In this document: positions 44,401 through 51,173 of the stretch, one piece after another
Numbering within the stretch: position 1 is the first letter of the stretch
How the letters are laid out: each line of letters opens with the position of its first letter
Assembly: GCA_903885595.1 (NCBI GenBank)
Contig: CAISJJ010000034.1
Location: 1-51,173 of the forward strand
From: an uncultured Bacteroidales bacterium
Lineage (GTDB): Bacteria; Bacteroidota; Bacteroidia; Bacteroidales; FEN-979
Direction of reading: 5' to 3'
Length of the DNA stretch: 51,173 nt
Translations under genes and position numbers: made by a program
The notes under the pieces: generated by a model
What the model saw: only the letters and a program-made list of their open reading frames with translations
What the model was told of the DNA's origin: nothing
Databases searched by the model: none

Positions 44401-47400
44401 CGATTGGTCATACAACCAGGATGCGCTGATCGAAATGAGTTCGGGGATTCTGGATTTTCACACCTGCGGAATTTCCATCTATAACGGATCTAATGTATTA
44501 ACCGAAAATATTACAGGCGGAACCATCAGAACAGCCTATGGTTTTACAGGCAACAGGGCTGATTTTACACCCGCTGCCGGTACTTTTGAATTTTACGGAT
44601 CAACAGATGCAACTATCAATCAATCAAATGGCTGCACCCTGTATGATGTCAATATTAATAAAGTTACCAAGGATGGGGATCTACTTCAACCAATTTTGCA
44701 GAAAACTGGTGAAAGAATTGATAAAACCCTGGGAAAGGGTGGAAAATCGAATGCATTATCCATGACTTCGGATTTTGCAATCAGCCACAACCTTACGATC
44801 ACTGCCGGATCCTTGAATCTGGGCAGTAACCAACTGGATGTGAATAATAACGTTGATATATACGGACAGCTTGTGATGAACAATGTTTCAGATAAAATAA
44901 ATGCCAATGCTATAACATGGATGTCCGGATCAACGGATAATGTCACTAACGGAGAAATTCATGTTAATTATTGGTGTTTCAACGATGGGACCAATGCCAT
45001 GCTCGATTCTCCGAATACTGCTTTTGTTTCAAGCGGCATAGACACCTATGATGCAGATGCTACTTTTGGCAATCTGGTTGCAGTATCCTATTCAAGGGGT
45101 AAATTGGATCCAAAGACCATTTATCCATTGCGGGTTGCGGGATATTTTACCATTCAATCCGGCGCCAACTGGCAGTCATCTGCCGATATCTATGTTAACG
45201 GCGTCTTCGATATTCAAACCAGCGCATCATTCGCATTGTATAGTAACAATTCAGTTTATCTTAATTCGCCCTTCGTATTAAATGGGCTATTTGAGGTAAA
45301 TGCAGGCCATGTATTATGTCATGGTGAATTTGCCTCAGCGTCAACAGGCTCCCTGATCATTGACGGCGGCAGTTTCATTGCCGATTCTCCCAACCATCCT
45401 GATAAGGGGTGGGAGTATCTGCTCGGGAATCTGACCATGCCATCCGGATTATTTGAAATTACCTATAACAGCATTCAATTTGGTTCTGGGGCAACAACAT
45501 CTGTCAGCGGAGGTATATTAAGAACCGGCGGGGCATTTGGTGCATTCTACCCTGGAGCTTTCAACCCAACAGGAGGGGCGGTTGAGGTGACCGGAAACCT
45601 CGAGCCTGATGCAGCAATTGTTTGCGGAAACGGAAATTCATTCTATAATCTGGTAATCAACAGGTCGGCTGGAACTGCATCTAGTTTATATTTATATGAT
45701 ATTTTTGTACAAAACGATCTTACCATTCAGAGCGGGGTTCTTAATTCAAATGGATTGGATATCACGCTTGGCGGTGACTGGAATAATTGGGTCGGGACCG
45801 ACGGATTCATCGAAGGCACAGGCGCTGTTACATTTAACGGGTCAATGGGAGCAGATGTCCTTTCGGGCGAAACGTTTTATGACCTGAACCTTAACAAGAC
45901 TTTTCCTGATTTTGATGGTCTCGAATTATGGCAGGATGTAGCCGTTACCAACAATCTGCATATCCTTGACGGAAGCATGGAATTGAACAACCCGGCCGGT
46001 TTAATCATTTCGGGAAACCTGACCATTGACCTCAATGGCGGCCTGAACGCAAATGATATGTACGGTCCGCAGATTTTTGTTGGTGGACAATGGCTGAACC
46101 AAAATTCAAGTTATACCACTGAATATGGATTTGATCCGGGATATTATTCTACAGTAACCTTTAACGGGACAACTGATCAGACGCTGTCAACAGGAGCGCT
46201 CTGGGAGGATTTCAATTCCCTGGTTGTTGATAAAAGTTCCGGCATGTTCAGGCCCGATGACAACATACAATCTTATGGGAATATCCTGATCAGCAACGGG
46301 ACCTGGGAAGACAATCCGACAGGCCTTTACCATATTGTTCATAACAATTTTACCGTTGAACCTTCCGGCGCCTTTTTCAATGCAATACCAAGGAACACTG
46401 TTGAATTTAAGGGAGCGCAGAACTCAATTCTGACCTATTCCGGGTCAACAGGGTATTTTCATAATCTGGTGATTAATAAGGACCCCGGTTATTCAGTTAC
46501 CCAGGTTGGCAATACCAGCTGCCAGTTTGATGGCAATCTGACTATTGTTGAGGGCGGCTATAACGTGAATGGATACTTTCTTAGTGTATTCGGTGATGCA
46601 GCAATAAATAATACCGGGTCTCTCATGCTTTCTGCCGGCTCAACATTTATGATGTCAGATGCCCACAATCTTAACGTTAACAGCGGCGGATCATTGAATA
46701 TAGCCGGTACGGCTGGAAACCAGGTCAATATCCTGGGTAACATCCCTGCTGCCCGATATGGTTTCAACGTGAATTCGGGAGGAACAATTGCTGCAGATTA
46801 CTGTTGTTTTAAGAACATGCATGTGAATGGTGTATTTATCCAGTCAGGCGCAACAGTCGATCCTGCCCATGCCTTTACGGGATGTACCTTCCAGGATGGA
46901 GCAACCGGTGGTGTTTTGCTGGCGATCAACAACAATCAAACGCTCACCATCCATAATGCGGTCTTTCCGGCCAACACATGGGGAGGGGGCTACAATGTGG
47001 CTAAGACGCTGAACCAGGGACATGTTTATTTTGTTGATTACAGCGGTGACTTTTCAGGAGAGGCCTATGATTACGATGGGTACAACCTGATCGATTGGGT
47101 TACGGCACTGCTAGCCAACGCTACTGCCAACCCGGAATCGATCTGTCCGGGTGGCACTTCACAATTGAACGCCAATCCTTCAGGGGGTGTTCCGCCATAT
47201 TCATTTGCATGGACTCCAACAGGCAGTCTGAGTAATCCGTCAATCGTTAACCCGGTGGCCAATCCGGGTATCAGCACTAATTACGAGGTGATTGTTACTG
47301 ATGCATTTGGGACCACAGTAACCGATAATGTCATGGTTACGGTGAACCCGGTTCTGCCGGTGAGTGTCACGATCGTTGCTTCGGCCAACCCGGTATGCGC

Positions 47401-48691
47401 AGGCACTGGTGTAACCTTTACAGCCACGCCGGTCAACGGAGGATCCAATCCATCCTACCTTTGGAAGGTCAACACGGTAACCGTTCCCGGGGCTACCAAT
47501 TCTACCTATTCCTATGTTCCGGTGAACAGCGATAACATACAATGTGTTCTGACTTCTAATGCAAGCTGTGCATCGGGCAACCCGGCCACCTCCAACACGA
47601 TTGTCATGACGGTGAACCCGGTTCTGCCGGTGAGTGTCACGATCGTTGCTTCGGCCAACCCGGTATGCGCAGGCACGGGTGTAACCTTTACAGCCACGCC
47701 GGTCAACGGAGGATCCAATCCATCCTACCTATGGAAGGTCAACACGATAACCGTTCCCGGAGCTACCAATTCTACCTATTCCTATGTTCCGGTAAATGGT
47801 GATAACATACAATGTATTCTGACTTCTAATGCAACCTGTGCATCTGGCAACCCGGCCACCTCCAATACAATCGTCATGACGGTGAACCCGGTTCTCCCGG
47901 TGAGTGTAACAATAGCTGCTTCGGGGAACCCGGTGCCCCAGGGGACTGTGGTTACATATACTGCCACGCCTGTTAATGGTGGCGGATCTCCTTTTTATCA
48001 ATGGAAGGTGAATGGAGCCAATGCCGGCGCAAATGCATCCTCTTATTCCTACACTCCGGTTTCCGGTGACCAGATCTGGTGCATTCTTACATCGAATGTT
48101 CCTTGTCCATCCGGGAACCCTGCGACCTCCAACCTCATCACCATGACGGTGATACCGGAATCTTTAAGTGTTACCGGAACGGTGCCTTCAGGTACGATAA
48201 ACTGTTATGATGCCATAAATACGATAACAGTAGCCGGAGGTGGCACCACATTCGAGGTTCAGAGTGGAGGAACAGCTACTTTCATTGCCGGGAACAAGAT
48301 TTTATTCCTGTATGGAACCCGGGTGCAATCCGGAGGAATCATGCATGGATATATTACCACCACCAATAGTTATTGCCCGGTCCTTCCGCTGGCAATGGTG
48401 AGCGCAGTAACCGGTGAAATGGAACAGCCTGTAGCCGACAAATCAATAGGTTTCAGTATTTTCCCCAACCCGGCAAACGGGAAGTTTACACTCCTGCAGA
48501 AAGGCGAACAAGTAGATGGCATTGTCAAGGTTGAGATCCTGGGTATGTGCGGTGAACGGCTGCGTTCAGAAACACTGATCAGCGAGCGAACCCATGAGTT
48601 TTCTGTCAGAGATCTGCCGGTTGGGTTATATCTTGTAAAAGTTGTAAAGGATGATTACGTGGAGGTTTTTAAACTCATTCTTTCCAGGTAG
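41450..48691 (+). CDS. Giant T9SS-secreted protein with N-terminal C39-like cysteine peptidase domain
   Basis: A 2413-residue protein. A signal peptide (residues 1-23) is followed by a papain-fold C39-like domain (about 70-330) with Cys83 in WSFGCSATAAAMQAAYYD, His276 in PVLIQVEGHTMLGYGYD and Asp294 in YLHDTWD, a plausible catalytic triad. Two copies of a 125-residue jelly-roll-like domain follow (CSNIISLGG, YSFVAPVTGVYSIEV, YYILLDDE; about 330-455 and 455-580). A long beta-helix-like region of about 1300 residues has many short strands and G8-like NNITVGAGTQLKIGAGRLDV segments. Then come one PKD-like and three 90-residue Ig-like repeats, a 60-residue module shared with the protein at 13278, and a T9SS type A sorting domain (IFPNPANGKFTLLQ). 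It probably acts at the cell surface as an adhesin or peptidase. A tandem paralog follows after 254 bases. Confidence 0.85.
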   Translation: MKKITLLFIFMVFWAVSNDLIAQIQGINPKYITDRFVDSTGRVIVEVVVPGIPPDNFRMPEAVPSKAAVLLANVPGFSWSFGCSATAAAMQAAYYDRTGYYNMYAGPTQGGLMPMNNSSWGDVTINGAVEHQCPLSATRNGLDGRTNRGHVDDYWILYGSTANDPYITNGWTQHTWGQCTGDYMGTNQSALGNSDGNTTFYYYEDGTILCNHVAPAGHKDGCYGLRKFYESRGYTVVSNCTRLIYGLNGNTQGFTFAQYKQEIDAGRPVLIQVEGHTMLGYGYDNTGSLVYLHDTWDYLSHTMTWGGSYSGMAHWGVTTIELQAYTPDPCSNIISLGGGGSANSKTYWGGGEGVWFTSSNNPCGYTTPGIEQIYSFVAPVTGVYSIEVTTANGYVDYLWKASSCSSSGWNCIDDIAYTGTYGSMSWTAGTTYYILLDDESGTEGEHTFYVFLNPCLNVTSIGGTGSGNAQTYAGGGNGAWFTSTYGPCDFVCPGREKVYSFVPAVTGLYNVVVTSASGYVDYFWKASSCSATGWSCIDDILNPGTYGAMLMVAGTTYHILLDDENTTAGAHTFYINPSDLPNTWAGLVSNDWYNSANWSANFVPNSTTNVEINTGYTYYPIINSGTANCNNITVGAGTQLKIGAGRLDVAGSITIHGLLTMDNAAGVMAVLGDVAWESGSTANFTADIVFWVHGDWNFNAGANANLANGNVDFTGSGTSWIRSYSATCSLPKLASYKTGTDWLRVSDLSTQPLTINGSIYIQPSCNFGISSSQEVILKGSLLNHGNYNFTGAANTGTFVFDGTSQSVNHFTTGTGLFNSVRFSSSTGTTALNNITVANNLTIDQGTFNPGSTTVSVGGNWSNMVGTPGFSEGTSRVIFNGGNYHQYCSSETFNTLELNKASGGALRMAGTDVVCAAYDWTAGAVDVLSGSFTANDLLDNGIYGAYYNNAGGTINLTNSGTNQWVDLDGELHIFGGTVNVYGSVSDWSYNQDALIEMSSGILDFHTCGISIYNGSNVLTENITGGTIRTAYGFTGNRADFTPAAGTFEFYGSTDATINQSNGCTLYDVNINKVTKDGDLLQPILQKTGERIDKTLGKGGKSNALSMTSDFAISHNLTITAGSLNLGSNQLDVNNNVDIYGQLVMNNVSDKINANAITWMSGSTDNVTNGEIHVNYWCFNDGTNAMLDSPNTAFVSSGIDTYDADATFGNLVAVSYSRGKLDPKTIYPLRVAGYFTIQSGANWQSSADIYVNGVFDIQTSASFALYSNNSVYLNSPFVLNGLFEVNAGHVLCHGEFASASTGSLIIDGGSFIADSPNHPDKGWEYLLGNLTMPSGLFEITYNSIQFGSGATTSVSGGILRTGGAFGAFYPGAFNPTGGAVEVTGNLEPDAAIVCGNGNSFYNLVINRSAGTASSLYLYDIFVQNDLTIQSGVLNSNGLDITLGGDWNNWVGTDGFIEGTGAVTFNGSMGADVLSGETFYDLNLNKTFPDFDGLELWQDVAVTNNLHILDGSMELNNPAGLIISGNLTIDLNGGLNANDMYGPQIFVGGQWLNQNSSYTTEYGFDPGYYSTVTFNGTTDQTLSTGALWEDFNSLVVDKSSGMFRPDDNIQSYGNILISNGTWEDNPTGLYHIVHNNFTVEPSGAFFNAIPRNTVEFKGAQNSILTYSGSTGYFHNLVINKDPGYSVTQVGNTSCQFDGNLTIVEGGYNVNGYFLSVFGDAAINNTGSLMLSAGSTFMMSDAHNLNVNSGGSLNIAGTAGNQVNILGNIPAARYGFNVNSGGTIAADYCCFKNMHVNGVFIQSGATVDPAHAFTGCTFQDGATGGVLLAINNNQTLTIHNAVFPANTWGGGYNVAKTLNQGHVYFVDYSGDFSGEAYDYDGYNLIDWVTALLANATANPESICPGGTSQLNANPSGGVPPYSFAWTPTGSLSNPSIVNPVANPGISTNYEVIVTDAFGTTVTDNVMVTVNPVLPVSVTIVASANPVCAGTGVTFTATPVNGGSNPSYLWKVNTVTVPGATNSTYSYVPVNSDNIQCVLTSNASCASGNPATSNTIVMTVNPVLPVSVTIVASANPVCAGTGVTFTATPVNGGSNPSYLWKVNTITVPGATNSTYSYVPVNGDNIQCILTSNATCASGNPATSNTIVMTVNPVLPVSVTIAASGNPVPQGTVVTYTATPVNGGGSPFYQWKVNGANAGANASSYSYTPVSGDQIWCILTSNVPCPSGNPATSNLITMTVIPESLSVTGTVPSGTINCYDAINTITVAGGGTTFEVQSGGTATFIAGNKILFLYGTRVQSGGIMHGYITTTNSYCPVLPLAMVSAVTGEMEQPVADKSIGFSIFPNPANGKFTLLQKGEQVDGIVKVEILGMCGERLRSETLISERTHEFSVRDLPVGLYLVKVVKDDYVEVFKLILSR
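47342..48151 (+). repeat. Three 270-base Ig-like repeats in the giant peptidase gene
   Basis: Units starting at 47342, 47612 and 47882 (GTGAACCCGGTTCT) have a strict 270-base period, 90 residues each. The first two differ at only a few bases; the third is more diverged. The same unit recurs in the next gene from 50551. Confidence 0.9.
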
Positions 48692-48832
48692 CTGATACTT
48701 GCAAAAGCCAGACATTAAATTTTCAGGAACATTTTTTCTCATACCGGGTTGTTTGTAAAAGACCTTTGGGAATTTCTATTACAGGGAAAGGGAGAATAAT
48801 TCCGTGATTTCCGGGGAAGTCTTTAGATTGAT

Positions 48833-48840
48833 TAACTTTG
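48833..48840 (+). promoter_or_regulatory. Candidate -7 element for the second giant gene
   Basis: TAACTTTG matches TAnnTTTG, 105 bases upstream of the ATG at 48946. The -33 TTG is imperfect (TTTC). Confidence 0.45.
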
Positions 48841-48945
48841 CGCTCGTCAACACCATAGAAAGACATTGCACAGCGTGAATGACTTGAAATCTCATTTGAT
48901 TTGAGAAGAAGAGGGAGATTTAATTTTCATAAAATCAACAAGCGC

Positions 48946-51173
48946 ATGAAAAAATTTACAATACTCTTTGTTTTTTTGATATTTTGGGTTGTAACAAATA
49001 ATGTGGTGGCCCAAAAACAGGGGATAGACCCCAGGTACATTACTAATAAATTTGTTGATTCAACCGGCAGGGAAATTGTCGAAATTATCGTTCCCGGAAA
49101 ACCACCGGATGATTTCAGAATGCCCGTGGCAGTTCCTGCCAAATCGGCGGTATTACTTTCCAATGTTCCGGCTTTCGACTGGTCATTCGGCTGTTCAGCC
49201 ACCGCTGCAGCCATGCAGGCGGCATATTACGATCGCACCGGGTATTACAATATCTATACAGGGCCAACACAGGGTGGTTTATTCCCGATGGACAACAGCA
49301 GCTGGGGCTATGCGGTTATCAACGGAGAGACAAGGGCGCAATGCCCGTTAAGCGCAACACGCAATGGCATCGATGGCAGGGCTTCCCGGGGACATGTTGA
49401 TGATTACTGGATCCAATATGGAAGCGGCGCCAGCGATCCCTATATTACCAATGGCTGGACTCAACATACATGGGGAGAATGTACAGGTGATTACATGGGT
49501 ACCAATCAGTCAGCGTTAGGTAGTTCAGATGGCAGTACAACCTTTTATTTTTATTCGGGTGGCTATATGTTATGTAATTACGATGCTGGAGCAAATTCAC
49601 GGGATGGATGTTACGGATTACGGCAGTTTTATGAATCCAGGGGCTATACAGTCTTGTCAAACTGCACACAAGAGATTTACGGATATAACGGAAATACGCG
49701 AGGGTTCACCTTTGCTCAGTATATGCAGGAAATTGATGCTGGGAGACCTGTTCTAATCCAGGTTTCAGGCCATACCATGCTCGGATATGGCTATGATAAT
49801 ACCGGCAGCATTGTCTATCTGCACGACACCTGGGATTACTCGAGTCATACCATGACCTGGGGAGGTGTGTATTCGGGGATGGGTCAATGGGGGGTTACAA
49901 CGATTCAGCTTCAAGCATATGCTCCTAATCCATGCGATAATATAATTTCCCTGGGCGCAGGCGGTTTGGCCAATTCTCAAACCTACTGGGGTGGCGGTCA
50001 AGGGGTTTGGTTTACCGGTACGAATAATCCTTGTAATTACACCACCCCGGGAATTGAGCAAATTTATAGTTTCGTCGCCCCTGTTACAGGAACCTATAGC
50101 ATAGAGGTTACAGCTGCAAACGGCACCTATGTTGACTATTTTTGGAAAGCTTCAACCTGTTCATCGTCGGGATGGACCTGTATTGATCGCATTTCGGTGC
50201 CGGGAAACTATGGTTCAATGTCGTGGACGGCAGGTAATACCTATTATATTTTACTGGATGATGAGAATGCCATAGAAGGAGCACACACTTTTTACCTCAA
50301 ACAGGGGGGGACATCGTTGAGCGTAAATGCCACTGCTGCGCCGGAATCAGTATGTTTAGGGGGTACTTCTCAGCTGAATGCCAACCCATCAGGCGGAGTA
50401 CCTCCATATACCTTTGCATGGACTCCGGCAGCCAGTCTGAGCGATCCATCGGTTGTGAACCCGGTGGCCAGCCCCACATCCAATACAAGTTATCATTTGG
50501 TTGTAACAGATGCATCAAAGGCAACAGTTTCTGATGATGTCATGGTAACGGTTAACCCGGTTCTGTCTGTCAGTGTCTCGATTGTTGCATCGGCCAACCC
50601 GGTTTGTGCGGGCACGAGTGTTACCTATACAGCCACGCCGGTCAACGGAGGATCCGCTCCGGCCTATCTCTGGAAGGTGAACACGGTAACCGTTCCTGGC
50701 GCTACCAATTCCACCTATTCCTATGTTCCGGTGAATGGTGATAACATACAATGTGTTCTAACCTCTAATGCAGCCTGTGCATCGGGCAGCCCGGCGACCT
50801 CCAACACGATCGTCATGACGGTTAACCCGTCGGTGCAGGTGAGCGTATCTATTGTGGCATCGGCCAACCCGGTTTGCGCGGGCACGAGTGTTACCTATAC
50901 AGCTTCGCCGGTCAACGGAGGATCCGCTCCGGCCTATCTCTGGAAGGTGAACACGGTAACCGTTCCTGGCGCTACCAATTCCACCTATTCCTATGTTCCG
51001 GTGAATGGCGATAACGTACAGTGTGTTCTAACCTCAAATGCAGCCTGTGCATCGGGCAACCCGGCGACCTCCAACACGATCGTCATGACGGTTAACCCGT
51101 CGGTGCAGGTGAGCGTATCTATTGTGGCATCGGCCAACCCGGTTTGCGCGGGCACGAGTGTTACCTATACAGC
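48946..51173 (+). CDS. Second C39-like secreted paralog (3' end outside window)
   Basis: Open to the window edge; 742 residues are visible. The signal peptide MKKFTILFVFLIFWVVTNNVVAQ, the peptidase domain (Cys83, His276 and Asp294 at the same positions as in the upstream gene) and one jelly-roll-like domain (about 330-455) are closely similar to the protein at 41450. It then goes directly to a PKD-like domain (PESVCLGGTSQLNANPSGG) and Ig-like repeats with a 270-base period. Compared with its neighbour it lacks the second jelly-roll-like domain and the entire 1300-residue beta-helix-like region, so the two present the same peptidase on very different stalks. A T9SS sorting domain is expected beyond the edge but not seen. 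Confidence 0.88.
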   Translation, partial: MKKFTILFVFLIFWVVTNNVVAQKQGIDPRYITNKFVDSTGREIVEIIVPGKPPDDFRMPVAVPAKSAVLLSNVPAFDWSFGCSATAAAMQAAYYDRTGYYNIYTGPTQGGLFPMDNSSWGYAVINGETRAQCPLSATRNGIDGRASRGHVDDYWIQYGSGASDPYITNGWTQHTWGECTGDYMGTNQSALGSSDGSTTFYFYSGGYMLCNYDAGANSRDGCYGLRQFYESRGYTVLSNCTQEIYGYNGNTRGFTFAQYMQEIDAGRPVLIQVSGHTMLGYGYDNTGSIVYLHDTWDYSSHTMTWGGVYSGMGQWGVTTIQLQAYAPNPCDNIISLGAGGLANSQTYWGGGQGVWFTGTNNPCNYTTPGIEQIYSFVAPVTGTYSIEVTAANGTYVDYFWKASTCSSSGWTCIDRISVPGNYGSMSWTAGNTYYILLDDENAIEGAHTFYLKQGGTSLSVNATAAPESVCLGGTSQLNANPSGGVPPYTFAWTPAASLSDPSVVNPVASPTSNTSYHLVVTDASKATVSDDVMVTVNPVLSVSVSIVASANPVCAGTSVTYTATPVNGGSAPAYLWKVNTVTVPGATNSTYSYVPVNGDNIQCVLTSNAACASGSPATSNTIVMTVNPSVQVSVSIVASANPVCAGTSVTYTASPVNGGSAPAYLWKVNTVTVPGATNSTYSYVPVNGDNVQCVLTSNAACASGNPATSNTIVMTVNPSVQVSVSIVASANPVCAGTSVTYT
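50551..51173 (+). repeat. 270-base Ig-like repeats in the second giant gene
   Basis: Units start at 50551, 50821 and 51091 (GTTAACCCG). The visible 83 bases of the third unit appear identical to the second, and the central part (GTCAACGGAGGATCC onwards) is identical between units one and two. This is more homogeneous than the repeats in the upstream paralog, pointing to recent duplication or gene conversion. Confidence 0.9.

Overview
The window looks like a chromosomal segment of a Bacteroidota bacterium, probably an uncultured Bacteroidales-like lineage (the rank is inference). Three proteins end in type A sorting domains of the type IX secretion system (T9SS). There is an S46 dipeptidyl peptidase, a sensor kinase with a periplasmic propeller of the kind common in this phylum, and Fibrobacter-type paralogous surface domains. 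Upstream of many genes sits the Bacteroidota promoter -7 element TAnnTTTG, sometimes with TTG 19-21 bases further up. Shine-Dalgarno sequences are mostly absent. I saw no rRNA, tRNA, CRISPR array, transposase or phage genes.

Layout. 1-2.9 kb: 3' part of a repetitive surface protein. 3.1-4.9 kb: YciI-like protein and DUF4403 lipoprotein. 5-6.8 kb: T9SS-exported Asp-box propeller. 6.9-20.1 kb, all minus strand: sensor kinase, NarL-type response regulator, DUF1566 surface protein, T9SS protein, a 1625-residue S74 fibre protein with 17-residue head repeats, and a frameshifted beta-helix gene. 20.3-26.7 kb: housekeeping and accessory genes (dicarboxylate/amino-acid symporter, Gfo/Idh/MocA oxidoreductase, TfoX-like, GNAT, SDR-DUF2867, OB-fold-like protein). 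26.9-34.8 kb: a tight minus-strand operon encoding a membrane cytochrome b-like protein, an anchored Fe-S flavoprotein, a 20-heme cytochrome, a cytochrome with 29 CxxCH plus 2 CxxxCH, and an outer-membrane barrel. 35.3-41 kb: exported superoxide dismutase with an extra C-terminal domain, S46 peptidase, LolA-like protein, PQQ-type propeller and a gutted MBL-fold pseudogene. 41.4 kb to the end: two tandem giant secreted paralogs with an N-terminal C39-like cysteine peptidase domain.

The best candidate for an undescribed system is the 26.9-34.8 kb operon. Its gene content suggests a complete trans-envelope electron path: NAD(P)H or another donor to flavin, Fe-S and b heme in the inner membrane, then about 50 c hemes, then an outer-membrane barrel. 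A divergently transcribed secreted superoxide dismutase lies next to it. This function is inferred from domains and gene order.

A second unexpected pattern is a set of five intergenic arrays made of degenerate 7- or 8-base words (8.24, 16.98, 21.67, 38.55 and 39.39 kb). Each starts inside, or within about 10 bases of, the stop codon of the upstream gene. Two also carry a complementary arm that could form a long hairpin. They resemble in style the heptanucleotide STRR repeats of cyanobacteria, but I know of no named Bacteroidota family.
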